Shown: positions 45,926-57,288 of the stretch, one piece after another
How positions within the stretch are numbered: position 1 is the first letter of the stretch
Layout: every line of letters begins with the position of its first letter
Translations under genes and position numbers: made by a program
Source: Diphasiastrum complanatum
Lineage: Eukaryota > Streptophyta > Lycopodiopsida > Lycopodiales > Lycopodiaceae
Reading direction: 5' to 3'
DNA length: 64,000 nt
Assembly: GCA_029204225.1 (NCBI GenBank)
Contig: MU831547.1
Location: 124,001 to 188,000 of the forward strand
Notes under the pieces: generated by a model
Database searches by the model: none
Told to the model about the DNA's origin: nothing
What the model saw: only the letters and a program-made list of their open reading frames with translations

Positions 45926-48293
45926 AATTAATGCTAAAAGAAATTTTTAAGTAGTAGTTAAATATTGGTGTGAATTATGTGAGAACGTGTGCACGCACAA
46001 CATGGGACATCATTAAAATGGGAATAAAGGTGGGCCAATATATTTGAATTTTGGGGTGTAACAAGATTATAAAAAGTTGGACCTAGACCTTTTTATAATA
46101 TGAAAGTCTAGGTAGGATTTTTTGCTGCTTTGCATTGGGTTTACCTCTACTAGAAGGATTCAAACTTTGAAATATCCAACAACCAAGATCTTAATTTGCG
46201 TCTAGTCTTTGGAGGTGGTGGAGACACGATGCACGGTGGAGAGATGCGGCTTCCACTGAGAGAGCCCCCACCACCCTTGGATTGGGGTATGAGCAATTGC
46301 AAAAAATACATTGCTATGTTGTAAAGCAAGTTGCAACAGCAAGCAACTCTTGTCCAAACCGAATGTGTAAGGGGTTGAACCATTATTGCATGTGCCCTCC
46401 TGAGCTCGTCATCCATCATGTGCTTGCACTGAAAATCCAGTGTAATGCCTAAAATATTCAACGCCAATGAAAGAGGTAGATTATGCATGAAAATGCCTTG
46501 CCAAATTTTAGGACAAAATAATCTGAAAAATAGGCAAGTTACCAACCATTGTCCTTTATCGAAATTAAAATGGCAAATCAAGAATCAAACTTTTCATCAA
46601 ATCATCAAACCTTTAAGACGCTATACATCATTCATTCACATGATCAAATAGATATTTGCATCTCGCAAAGCCTAAAAGAGTCTAGACACCTAATATGCCT
46701 ACAAATTCTCTTTTGTTCTCCCTTTGGAAAAAAGCTATAGAGAATGAATCTAGACTTTTATTGAGAAAATTTTGTTTGCATTCAACTAGAGGATTGTCTT
46801 TTTGAAAGGTATACTAATAAATCAATATGTGTATTGACCTTCGTGGCATTTTCCATATAACTACGCCAACCACAACTAGGTCAAAGCTCAAATATTAAGT
46901 CGAGTGGCTCACATGTTCCCCGCCATGGAACAAAAATCAACAAGCACTTGTTCAATGATTTTACACAAACATGCTTCATATATTTCATAATTACGAAAGA
47001 TGATGTCAAAACATCTTATTTTGGGATGGGAGTTACTCCTCTTTCAACCCAAACCTACATATTTTTGCATAGATACTATTTTTAATATGGACAATAGGAT
47101 GTTCTATATCTTTAGCTCTATATCTCAACTCATTTTTTGCTCCGTCTCATAGGCAAAGGGGGTATTGAAATCCTTGCCCGAATCTAATATTTCAGAAAGC
47201 ATAGATGAAACATTTGTTGCTCATAGGCCCTTGGGCAATCATGTAGCCATCTTGAATAGCTAGCAGTTCTAAATTTTCTAGATGGTGTGTATGCTCATCT
47301 CATGGGCAGGAACATGAGGTGTCTTCTTGATAAGGCGCGTAACTTCCACTTTGGTATGTGTGTTCGGCATGGTATGAATCATCAGATGGGTTATCAACAA
47401 AATGAGTCTGAACTGGTGCTTTGTTGGGTCGATTTTATTGATTTCCTCTTTCGGGTGGTCCCTTAGGAGGTGGACCTAAGAGCACTAGTTGAGGTAGGTA
47501 TTGCAAAGTGTTTTGCCTAGGTAGCTCTTGAATCTGAATTGGTGGATTGTTTCATTGATGATATTGATTCGGTGGAGGTCAGGAAACAAAAGGTTGTCTA
47601 GGAGGTTGCTAGTGTCCTCATGTGTGTTCTCGGTGGTTGTACCTTGGGTTATAATAGCAATAAGATGACGTATTTTGAAGAATTTGGGATCAATTAAGAT
47701 CCAAATCCATAACCTGATCTTTGGTTAGAAATATATCACCGATGTTGCCAATATAGAAAAATCAACATCTACTCTATGAATGAGATACAAACTCAATAAA
47801 AACTTAATCAAATATCAAACATATGATATGATGAAGTTGTTGTCCGTAAAAAAATAGTAAGCTAATATATTTCACAAATGTGGATCTGAAAATAGCATAA
47901 AATAAGCATTCTACACACAAGATTGCAAGATATCACAAATATAGTGCACCAATAGATAGATGAACCCAAGAGAAATCATGTATAAGCATGAAGTGAGATG
48001 AGAGAGAGAGAGAGAGAGAATGTGTCTCTTCCCATGTTATTACTAATCGACTAATCGGTTTTTAATCTTCATCCAACTATTTATCCAATTCTGCAGATTT
48101 TCTGGTGTGTTTATACAGTCTGCAGAATTACAAGTGTTTTTACACAGTCTGCAGAAATACACGAAGTTTGACAACAGTGTCGCATTTTCTCTCTCTACAA
48201 ACCCGACAGTGTCGCCTGTCAAGAATCTCGTGTAAAAATACAGTGTCAACTTTTTCGCATTTTTCGCATGTTTCAATTGCTACACGCCTTACA
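45926..48293. other. Intergenic DNA, no gene recognised
   Basis: Only short frames; the longest (46581-46150, minus, 143 aa) has no motif. 47.1-47.7 kb is G/T-rich without supportable coding. A GA tract lies at 48001-48019, and 48.07-48.28 kb has repeated CAGTCTGCAGAA and TTTTTCGCA words, like an LTR or leader remnant just ahead of the copia integrase fragment. Confidence 0.4.
48001..48019. repeat. (GA)n tract
   Basis: AGAGAGAG run of about nine units. Confidence 0.9.
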
Positions 48294-49438
48294 ACATGAA
48301 GAAATTTGTTCATCTTGGTGACAATAGTACTCACACTATTGAAGGTGAAGGTACTGTAAGATTGTAATTCCAACATGATCAGTTCAAACTACTATCAAAG
48401 GTTTTATATGTTCCTAAACTCTCTACAAATCTGTTATCAGTAAGTAAAATTACATATTTACGTCATAAGGTAGAATTCAAATCTGATCAATGCAAAATTA
48501 TTGATAGGAGTAATAAGATCCTTGCACTCAACAAGAGACATGGATACTTATATAGATTGGCGCATTGTTATTCTGATTCTAGTCAAGCCTTGAAAACCTT
48601 TGTTCTTGTCAATAAAGCATTACTATGGCATCATCGCTTAGGACACTTGAATTATGCATCTGTTTTGAACATGTCCAGACAATCCATGGCTTTTGATCTC
48701 GACTATCCTTCTGGTAAGGTCGATCTCCCTGTCCGTCATACTGCATCTTTGGAAAGCAGACTAGGATTCCTTTTAGATCGAGTCATAGGCATGCAACAAA
48801 AGGTCTGTTAGATGTTGTTCATACAGATATATGTGGACCTATGCAATCTCCTTCATTGTTAGATGCAAAATATTTCATTACTTTTATTGACGAATTCTCC
48901 AAAAGAACAGCTATTTACTTCATTAAACAGAAATCAGAGGCTTTCATCAAGTTCAGACAATTCAAAGAGCATGCAAAAAATCAGACTGGTAAATGAATCA
49001 AAGCACTAAGGTCAGATAAGACGAGAGAATATATCTCCACCAAATTCAAGGAGTACTACCTTAACAACAGCATTGAGCAACAATACATTACCTCCTATTC
49101 GCCTCAGTCAAATGGTCTTGCTGAGAGAAAGAACAGAACCTTAGTCAAATCAGCAAAGTGCATGTTATCACATGCAACACTTCCGAAGTCCTTCTGGGTT
49201 GGAGTTGTTTCACAAGCAACCTATATTCAGAACAGATGTCCTACTAAAGGTCTCTCAGAAAAAACACCATTCGAAATTTGGACAGGTACCAAACCTTCTT
49301 TATCAAACTTACGAGTTTTTGGATGGATTGCTTATGCGTAGATTCCTCACGATCTCAAGAAGAAGCTCATGATTGGGTCTCAACTTCGAAGACGGAACTA
49401 CAGTGGTTCTGTTAGCGAGGAAGCCCAACTATGATGTA
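48294..49438 (+). pseudogene. Copia GAG-pre-integrase and integrase fragment left of the array
   Basis: Readable words in order: FVHLGDNSTHTIEGEGTV (end of protease region), YVPKLSTNLLSVSK, ALLWHHRLGHLNYASVLNM (zinc motif), DVVHTDICGPM and FITFIDEFSKRTAIYF, KALRSDKTREYISTKFKEYY, and SPQSNGLAERKNRTLVKSAK with the catalytic Glu, then LPKSFWVGVVSQATYIQNRC and GTKPSLSNLRVFGW. Stops (for example after QTGK) and frameshifts break it. It is related to the copia in the adjacent tandem units, which lack exactly this integrase part. It ends where the first array LTR begins. Confidence 0.85.
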
Positions 49439-51315
49439 TGCATCTTAGCCCGAGTATCACAGAGTATGTCACAATAGCATGTAGATTTACACGGTTTGAC
49501 TTGTTGGCACGGTTTGAGATATTGCTAGCCCATATGTGTCCCACATGTGTCTACATTAATCCAAGCACCTCCACTTGGAAACGTATCTCAGGCAGACAAG
49601 TTTATATTCAAATTCAGAGAGACAAGTTTAAACGTATCTCAGGCAGACAAGTTTATATTCGAATCTAGGTAGACAAGTCTATATTCGAATCTAGGCAGAC
49701 AACTTCGTATTCGAAGCTAGACTTTACCAGCTAGCACATTTCCACGCATACTAAGCTGATGATCTTCAAGGCTTTTTTAGTGCCCCTTCAGACACGAGCT
49801 ATTGAATATTCGAATGCAGTTGTGTGTCCATCCTCTCTATCGAACCTATCTTTATCGACGCTTATTAACAACTATCAGAAGCTTACAGATTCGGATGTTA
49901 GACAAACAAACATTCGACCATCAGACAAATATTTAATCTATCAAAGAAATGTTCGAGTAAACCATTCAACATTCACACTGATGTACGTGGCAGGTGACTG
50001 GCCACGTGTAACTTTTTTATGGTCTGGACACAAGCCATAACGTACGTCAAGTATCTATCATTGAAGTTTGAAGCCTGTTTTAAAGCTATTGAAAGACAGT
50101 CGGCAGCCAGGCGGACCTCGAACATCATATTTGAATTATTGAAGGCTATGTTTACACATTTGAAGACACCTTTCAATAACTCATTTCTCTCAATATTTTA
50201 GACGCAGAAGATGGGGACTTCATGTATTTCACGCATTATTTGAAGGGCTCTTTTCAACATGTTTTCTCCAAAAGGGTTGCGTATTGTTTCAATTCCGTTC
50301 TCTGCTACGTATTAATAGTTTACTGATGACAAAGCAAGCTGCTTATTTCCAGATTGCAGAGGTAGCGTTTCATACCGGACTCTTTCTACGTGGCAGCAAA
50401 CCATTGAATACCTCACCAAACATGATGTTTCAAATCTTACCGGCGTTCTGCCTACTTCTTCAAACACACATATATATAGCAGAGCCCTAGCTCATTCTAA
50501 TTAATTCATTCATTGTTTTGCATGGTAGAAAACAGGAGTAGAACGCTTGTTGTTTTCTCTTGTCTGAGCTATTATGGCATAATAAAATACTGTCTGCTGT
50601 CTTAATTTAACTTGGATCAATGTAGTGATTCGCCAACTATGTATATGTAGACTGTATCTTCATAGGATTTTGAAGGAGTGGGTGACAGACACTTTCGGTT
50701 TCTCAAGAACGTTATACTGCATTTCAGTTTCTTGTAGAATGAATCACACCCCTGTTGTTATTGTTTATTCTAACTGATCCTAGGAAATTCATGGTGATTC
50801 TGCAGAATAATGGATTCTATGCTATGCATGGATCTATATTTAGAACAAAACCCAATATTTAATCGAACTATGTTGTGTTTGGAACTGCTTTATCAAAATA
50901 AGTGAGTAGCAAGTTTATGAAGGTTGTTGAGGGTCAACATAGCCCATTGTAAGCATTGCCTGCAGCAATCGTTTGGCCTTGTGGCATTCTTGTTTTGGCA
51001 AAGTTCAGATCTAAACAGTGAAGCATGTGATCTTAATATTGTGGGGATGTCTAATCATTCCGAGTTCGTACTCTTCTCTTGAATCTGGATTTCTTGGTTG
51101 AACTGTCTAAATACCATTTTCAATGGCGGTATTGGACGCCTATCCAGAAATGTCGTCAGACAACCAGCTTTACATTTCCATTTCGTTGGACTTCAAATAT
51201 AAATTTTTTTTATCTCCAATAATGACATAATACGTCTTTATGATGCTCTCCGTGGGAATGATAATCATTTATACTACACTTTGACTGACATTTTGGTTCG
51301 GTAAGCCATAAACCA
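49439..51315 (+). repeat. LTR-like block, array unit 1 (about 1.88 kb)
   Basis: Starts at TG before CTTAGCCCGAG and extends to about the Tat/Athila-like primer site. A TATA-like ATATATATAGCAGAGCCC occurs at about 50470-50490. It contains short repeats of GGCAGACAAGTTTATATTCGAATCTAGG near 49590-49700 and a 50-bp duplication absent from later units. The 3' edge (CCATAAACCA at 51315) is approximate. Confidence 0.5.
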
Positions 51316-51321
51316 GACTTT

Positions 51322-51341
51322 TGGCGTCGTTGTCGGGGAGC
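51322..51341 (+). other. Tat/Athila-type primer-binding-site-like motif, unit 1
   Basis: TGGCGTCGTTGTCGGGGAGC resembles the TGGCGCCGTTGCCGGGGA primer site of plant Ty3/gypsy Tat/Athila elements, with two C-to-T changes. Repeated at 57295 and 63268. Confidence 0.7.
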
Positions 51342-51595
51342 ACAGCCAACCAGAGAGTTATTTGTCACTACAATGTTTGTTGGTTATTTTCTAGGAGGAA
51401 ATGCTATGAAGTTTTGATGCTATGATGCTGCTATTTTAAATTGGCTTTTATCCAGCAACCATGCTATTCAGCCTGAGGCGGGAGAAGATTTTCATATATA
51501 TTTTTATATCTTCTATTTACTCAATATAGTTCAAAAGTACTTTTGTTGTAGCAGAATGTCTACGTACTGAAGTTTATCCTACACCTACTCAGAAG

Positions 51596-51961
51596 TTGTG
51601 CATAACTCATTCTTCATGTCTTGATATGAAATTTGGTTATGTGAAATTGAGGGAGCGTTATGACCAGTCTACTATCTATGCCCAGTCTATGAAATTTCAT
51701 ATTGAAGGACGGATTTCTTCTGACAATTTATGTGGACTTGGCAAATCTGTCCACTTGATTCCTATTTGCTCTATGCTATTTGTGGAAGATTCCTTTGATT
51801 ATAAAGAACTGGCTCATTTCAGCAGATGTTGTGATCCAAATATTTTCATATTTTCAGAAGAAATTATGGCCAAGTTATTTTTTAGCCAAATTGCCCTCCA
51901 TATTTTGTCGGCTGCTACAATAGTGAAGTTGTGGCATTTCAGATACTTTCGTCCACCTTGA
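51596..51961 (+). CDS. Hypothetical ORF, 121 aa, array unit 1
   Basis: An open frame downstream of the primer-like site, starting MCITHSSCLDMKFGYVKLRE, hydrophobic towards the end (LHILSAATIVKLWHF). No motif recognised. It is intact in units 2 (57569-57934) and 3 (63542-63907), but since the units are near-identical this does not prove selection. A frame of this size can be open by chance. Confidence 0.25.
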   Translation: MCITHSSCLDMKFGYVKLRERYDQSTIYAQSMKFHIEGRISSDNLCGLGKSVHLIPICSMLFVEDSFDYKELAHFSRCCDPNIFIFSEEIMAKLFFSQIALHILSAATIVKLWHFRYFRPP

Positions 51962-53289
51962 GAAAAGAGGGTAAAAAAAAAATTATTTATTTTAAAAAAA
52001 TTTATTTTCTATTTATTATAGTTTTTAATATTAATTTTTATCTGTTTTTAATTTTCATCTGAAGATCTATCGTTATGTAAATAAGATTCTGGTTTTAAGT
52101 AAGCAAATACTATATCTATGCTTTTTCAGAATCTGTTCTTTTCTATATTCTTTGTTTTGTTTTATTTTATTTTATTTATAGATCCTCGGTGTTTATTTAT
52201 TTATTGGTTTCAAATGGTACTGAGATATTGTTTCAAGACTGTACTATGGTGCTGATCCAGTTAATGACGATATATTTGTTGGTGACCATTTTTATTACTG
52301 AAGGCCTTTATATATTTTTGGAGGCACTTTTTTGGCTTATCGACACTCTGTGCCGAGTTCGTTCGTAAGTTCAAGTGATACTTTCTTTGGGCATTCTAAA
52401 CAGCGAGCTATTATTCTAAGTTCCAATGTTGTGCTGACTACATGGGTGGAGGCCATTTAATTGGGGAAAAGACCTAAAGCTTTTTGTTTAAGTTGCAAAA
52501 GATATATTTATGGGCACTCTTCTAAGTTATGTACGCTACCTTATTCTAAGGTCCCTAATTGACCTAGCTTCAAGTTGGACATGAAGATTTAATGCCAAGG
52601 CCGGCACCGAGCATTATAAAATCGGATCATACCTTCCTCTTCTTCGAGTCTTCAACGACCAGCATGTTTCTCTCTCATCAAATAGGATTCAAGCCTGCTC
52701 TCTCACTCTCTTTCTTATGTGGAGAGAGAGAGAGAGAGAGAGAGATGGCGGTGAGTCCTCAGTTGTTTTCGAATGGGTTGTCTGTGCCCTTTGGAGACGA
52801 GCTTTTTGTGCTCACCTGCGAAGGTGTGGAGTGTCAAGCGGACAAGATGTTAGATTTCTTATGCTGAGCATCCTGAAAACCGAAGGCCGACTACATGTTT
52901 TGGACCTTCACATTTTTCCCCTTTGAGATTTTTTGTGCCTTAAACGCTTTTAAGGCACCTTTGCCTTTTTCGCAATTTTTCCTACCTTCGCCTTTTTCCC
53001 TGCCTTCGCTCTAGAGGCACCTTCGAGATTTACATACCTTTAGTCTAAGGGCACCTTTGGGTTTTTCGGGTTTTTCCAACAGTGGCAAATGGACGTCGCC
53101 AACTTATCATCAACCCTAAAAACAGCTGGACTTTGTACATATACAAAGACTGGCATAAATAACATTCAAGGCTTATAAGATATTTGTCTCTTGACACTTG
53201 TAAATATATATACTAGCTGAATCAAGCTATGTAAGTGTTCTTTTTAATCAGAGTTATCTGTAGCCAACGTTATCACGCTCAACAAGCTG
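51962..53289 (+). other. Non-coding stretch of unit 1 with copia LTR/leader-like end
   Basis: 51970-52220 is very AT-rich with TTTTATTTTATTTTATTTAT words. At 52860-53075, CTTCG/GGCACCTT words recur, including ACCTTTGGGTTTTTCG, also seen near 16.6 kb. The end (about 53200-53270) has ATATATATACTAG and TAATCAGAGTTATC, the latter reminiscent of a decayed iMet primer site shortly before gag. It may be a copia LTR remnant. Confidence 0.4.
52721..52745. repeat. (GA)n tract, array unit 1
   Basis: About 12 GA units directly ahead of an ATG (52745); recurs at 58694-58718. Confidence 0.9.
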
Positions 53290-55466
53290 GCTCATCTCTC
53301 ATTGACAAACTCGATGGAGATAATTACCATCTCTGAAAATTCAAAATGAAGGTTATACTTCTAGCCAAAGGACTGTGGGACATCGTTGATGGTACGGAGC
53401 TCAAACCAAAAGGTGATACAGCCATCATTACCAAGTGGAGACTGAGAGATGGCATTTGCCATGATCACCCTCAACATCAAGGATACTCAGATCAACCACA
53501 TACGTGCTGCTCAGACTGCTAAGGATGCATAGGACATCCTAGCAACTCTCTATGACATCAGGGACGTCACTTCCAAGCTTCATTTGAGGAAGAAATTCTC
53601 CACCCTCAGAATGTCTGATGTAGATAGTGTTTCGAGTCATCTCAACACCTTCAAAAATTTTATGGAGCAGATGACTGCAACTGGCTCAGTCATAGAAGAT
53701 TTCGATGCCTGAAGCTACGAAAATTGGGTAATGGCAATTTCTACCCAGGAGCACCTCACTCTATCAAGAGTAATTTCGCTGCTCCTACAAGAGGAGATCA
53801 GAAGATTAACATCCTCCTCAGGCTCAGAATCGGGTCCTCAAGCTCTATATTCAAAAAATCAGAAGCTTAGATCCAAGAGTTCTACAAAGTCAGACTATAT
53901 TGACAAGAAGAGCAACACGCAGTCTGGACCAAATTTTGGTTCAGATCAAATTCAAGCTCTTCATCATTCCAACCAGTGCAGAAACTTTTCTACAAATACT
54001 GTAAGAGGACTGACCTTGAAATCAAGGACTGCCGAACTTTGAAATACAACAACGAAAAGAAGAAGCAGTTCCAACAACAAGCACATAGTGCTACAACCAG
54101 TCACTCAAATCAGCAACAAGAAGAAGATGAAGCAGTTTTCATGACCAAAGTCGGTAAACAACAGGATATCGATTCCTGGTATCTAGATTCTGGAGCAACT
54201 CAACACATGACTCACCATCGTGACTGGTTCAAAGACTATAAGTCATTCACCCACTCTCGAGTTGTGCAACTTGGAGACAACTCATCACATTCAATCGAAG
54301 GTAAAGGAACAGTTAAAGTTGAATTCAAAAGAGGTGAAGTCAAGCTGATGTCCAATGTTCATCGGCTATTTCCTAGCTCACAAGGCATACAAGCTCTACA
54401 ATCTGGATACTGAGAAGGCATTCACCAGTAGAAATGTCATTTTTGTGGAAGACCAGTTCATCGACCACAAAAGAAAAGATGTTGATAAATCTGACCCAAG
54501 GATCGAGCAACCAGACAATTCCGATCCAGGATTTCAACTGCAGAATAATGACATTGGCTTAGACAATGAGTCAGAACCTCAACGAGTCAATCCACATCAG
54601 AAAACTGAAGTTCAACCCAAAAGGTCGAACAGGTCCAGACAGCCTCCATCCAGATTTATGGATGATCCGTTCTGCTACTTTGTGCAAGAACCAACCACCG
54701 TTTATGAGGCTATGTCTACTCCTGATGCTGACTAGAGTGGAAAGCAGCAATGGACACCAAATTCGATTCTCTGGTGGAGAATCAAACATGGACAGTCACT
54801 GATCTGCCAAAGGATCAAAACCCAATTTCATGCAAATGGATATTCAAAGTGAAGTACGATGTTGAAGGAAGGCTAAATTGTTACAAGGCTAGGCTAGTCG
54901 CCAAAGGTTTTTCCCAGATTCCAGATCTGGATTATTCAAAGCCTTTAGTCCAATCATCAAACATGCTTCGATCAACCTACTCCTCTCCTTTGCAGCCGCA
55001 ACAGATCTTGAAGTCCACCAAATGGATGTCCAGACCGCTTTCCTCAATGGAACCATCAAAGAAGAAATCTATATGACGCAGCTAGAGGAATACGAACTCA
55101 ACGGCAAGCAACAACACCTTGTATGCAAAATCCACAAGGTGCTCTATGGGCTGAAACAGTCACCCAAAGCATGGTTTCAAAAGATCAATGCATTTCTGAT
55201 AGAGAATGGTTTTATTCCAAACTCGACAGACTCGAATGTCTACTTCAAGTCTGTATCAGATTGCTTCATCATCATCACTCTCTATGTAGATGATACACTC
55301 TTATTCAGTAACAATCTGAATCTGATGAAGGATACAAAATGCATGCTGGCCCAGGAATACAAGATGACTGACATGGGTCCAGCCCACTATTGTCTTGGAA
55401 TCCAAATCCAATGAGATCGATCCAACAGATTGATTTTTATCAGTCAGCAACGATATCTCAACAACG
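53290..55466 (+). pseudogene. Copia gag-protease-RT fragment, integrase deleted, array unit 1
   Basis: Gag begins SSLIDKLDGDNYHL, where the next Trp codon is a stop, then KMKVILLAKGLWDIVDGTE. After a frameshift come MITLNIKDTQINHIRAAQTA and further UBN2-like sequence. The zinc knuckle is degenerate: FYKYCKRTDLEIKDC lacks the first Cys and the His. Protease DSWYLDSGATQHMTHH is intact (54165-54215). After IEGKGTV and KLMSNV the sequence jumps to GYFLAHKAYKLYN, so GAG-pre-integrase and the whole integrase core are missing. RT follows in two frames (CKWIFKVKYDVEG, then MDVQTAFLNGTIKEEIYM, LYGLKQSPKAWF, LYVDDTLLF intact) and ends after ISQQRYLNN, where the next LTR-like block begins. No RNase H. 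Confidence 0.88.
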
Positions 55467-57288
55467 TGTCTTAGCTTGAGTATCAAAGAGCATGTTACAA
55501 TAGCATGTAGATTTACATGGTTTGAGTTGTTGGCACAATTTGAGATATTGTTGGCCTATATGTGCCACATGTGTCTACATTAATCCAAGCACCTCCACTT
55601 GGAAACGTATCTCAGGCAGACAAGTTTATATTCGAATCTAGGTAGACAAGTCTATATTCGAATCTAGGCAGACAACTTCGTATTCGAAGCTAGACTTTAC
55701 CAGCTAGCGCATTTCCACGCATACTAAGCTGATGATTTTCAAGGCTTTTTTAGTGCCCCTTCAGACACGAGCTATTGAATATTCGAATGCAGTTGTGTGT
55801 CCATCCTCTCTATCGAACCTATCTTTATCGACGCTTATTAACAACTATCAGAAGCTTACAGATTCGGATGTTAGACAAACAAACATTCGACCATCAGACA
55901 AATATTTAATCTATCAAAGAAATGTTCGAGTAAACCATTCAACATTCACACTGATGTACGTGGCAGGTGACTGGCCACGTGTAACTTTTTTATGGTCTGG
56001 ACACAAGCCATAACGTACGTCAAGTATCTATCATTGAAGTTTGAAGCCTGTTTTAAAGCTATTGAAAGACAGTCGGCAGCCAGGCGGACCTCGAACATCA
56101 TATTTGAATTATTGAAGGCTATGTTTACACATTTGAAGACACCTTTCAATAACTCATTTCTCTCAATATTTTAGACGCAGAAGATGGGGACTTCATGTAT
56201 TTCACGCATTATTTGAAGGGCTCTTTTCAACATGTTTTCTCCAAAAGGGTTGCGTATTGTTTCAATTCCGTTCTCTGCTACGTATTAATAGTTTACTGAT
56301 GACAAAGCAAGCTGCTTATTTCCAGATTGCAGAGGTAGCGTTTCATACCGGACTCTTTCTACGTGGCAGCAAACCATTGAATACCTCACCAAACATGATG
56401 TTTCAAATCTTACCGGCGTTCTGCCTACTTCTTCAAACACACATATATATAGCAGAGCCCTAGCTCATTCTAATTAATTCATTCATTGTTTTGCATGGTA
56501 GAAAACAGGAGTAGAACGCTTGTTGTTTTCTCTTGTCTGAGCTATTATGGCATAATAAAATACTGTCTGCTGTCTTAATTTAACTTGGATCAATGTAGTG
56601 ATTCGCCAACTATGTATATGTAGACTGTATCTTCATAGGATTTTGAAGGAGTGGGTGACAGACACTTTCGGTTTCTCAAGAACGTTATACTGCATTTCAG
56701 TTTCTTGTAGAATGAATCACACCCCTGTTGTTATTGTTTATTCTAACTGATCCTAGGAAATTCATGGTGATTCTGCAGAATAATGGATTCTATGCTATGC
56801 ATGGATCTATATTTAGAACAAAACCCAATATTTAATCGAACTATGTTGTGTTTGGAACTGCTTTATCAAAATAAGTGAGTAGCAAGTTTATGAAGGTTGT
56901 TGAGGGTCAACATAGCCCATTGTAAGCATTGCCTGCAGCAATCGTTTGGCCTTGTGGCATTCTTGTTTTGGCAAAGTTCAGATCTAAACAGTGAAGCATG
57001 TGATCTTAATATTGTGGGGATGTCTAATCATTCCGAGTTCGTACTCTTCTCTTGAATCTGGATTTCTTGGTTGAACTGTCTAAATACCATTTTCAATGGC
57101 GGTATTGGACGCCTATCCAGAAATGTCGTCAGACAACCAGCTTTACATTTCCATTTCGTTGGACTTCAAATATAAATTTTTTTTATCTCCAATAATGACA
57201 TAATACGTCTTTATGATGCTCTCCGTGGGAATGATAATCATTTATACTACACTTTGATTGACATTTTGGTTCGGTAAGCCATAAACCA
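55467..57288 (+). repeat. LTR-like block, array unit 2
   Basis: Begins TGTCTTAGCTTGAG directly after the copia RT fragment of unit 1. Lacks the 50-bp duplication of the unit 1 block; otherwise near-identical from about 55.65 kb on. Confidence 0.55.

Noticed and set aside
46150-46581. 143-aa minus-strand ORF as a host gene
   Set aside because: No recognisable motif, splice context or repeat conservation; composition consistent with a chance frame.
49759-50490. ORFs of 93, 67, 60 and 68 aa repeated in all three array units
   Set aside because: They recur only because the units are near-identical copies; they lie in the LTR-like block, overlap on both strands and show no domain.
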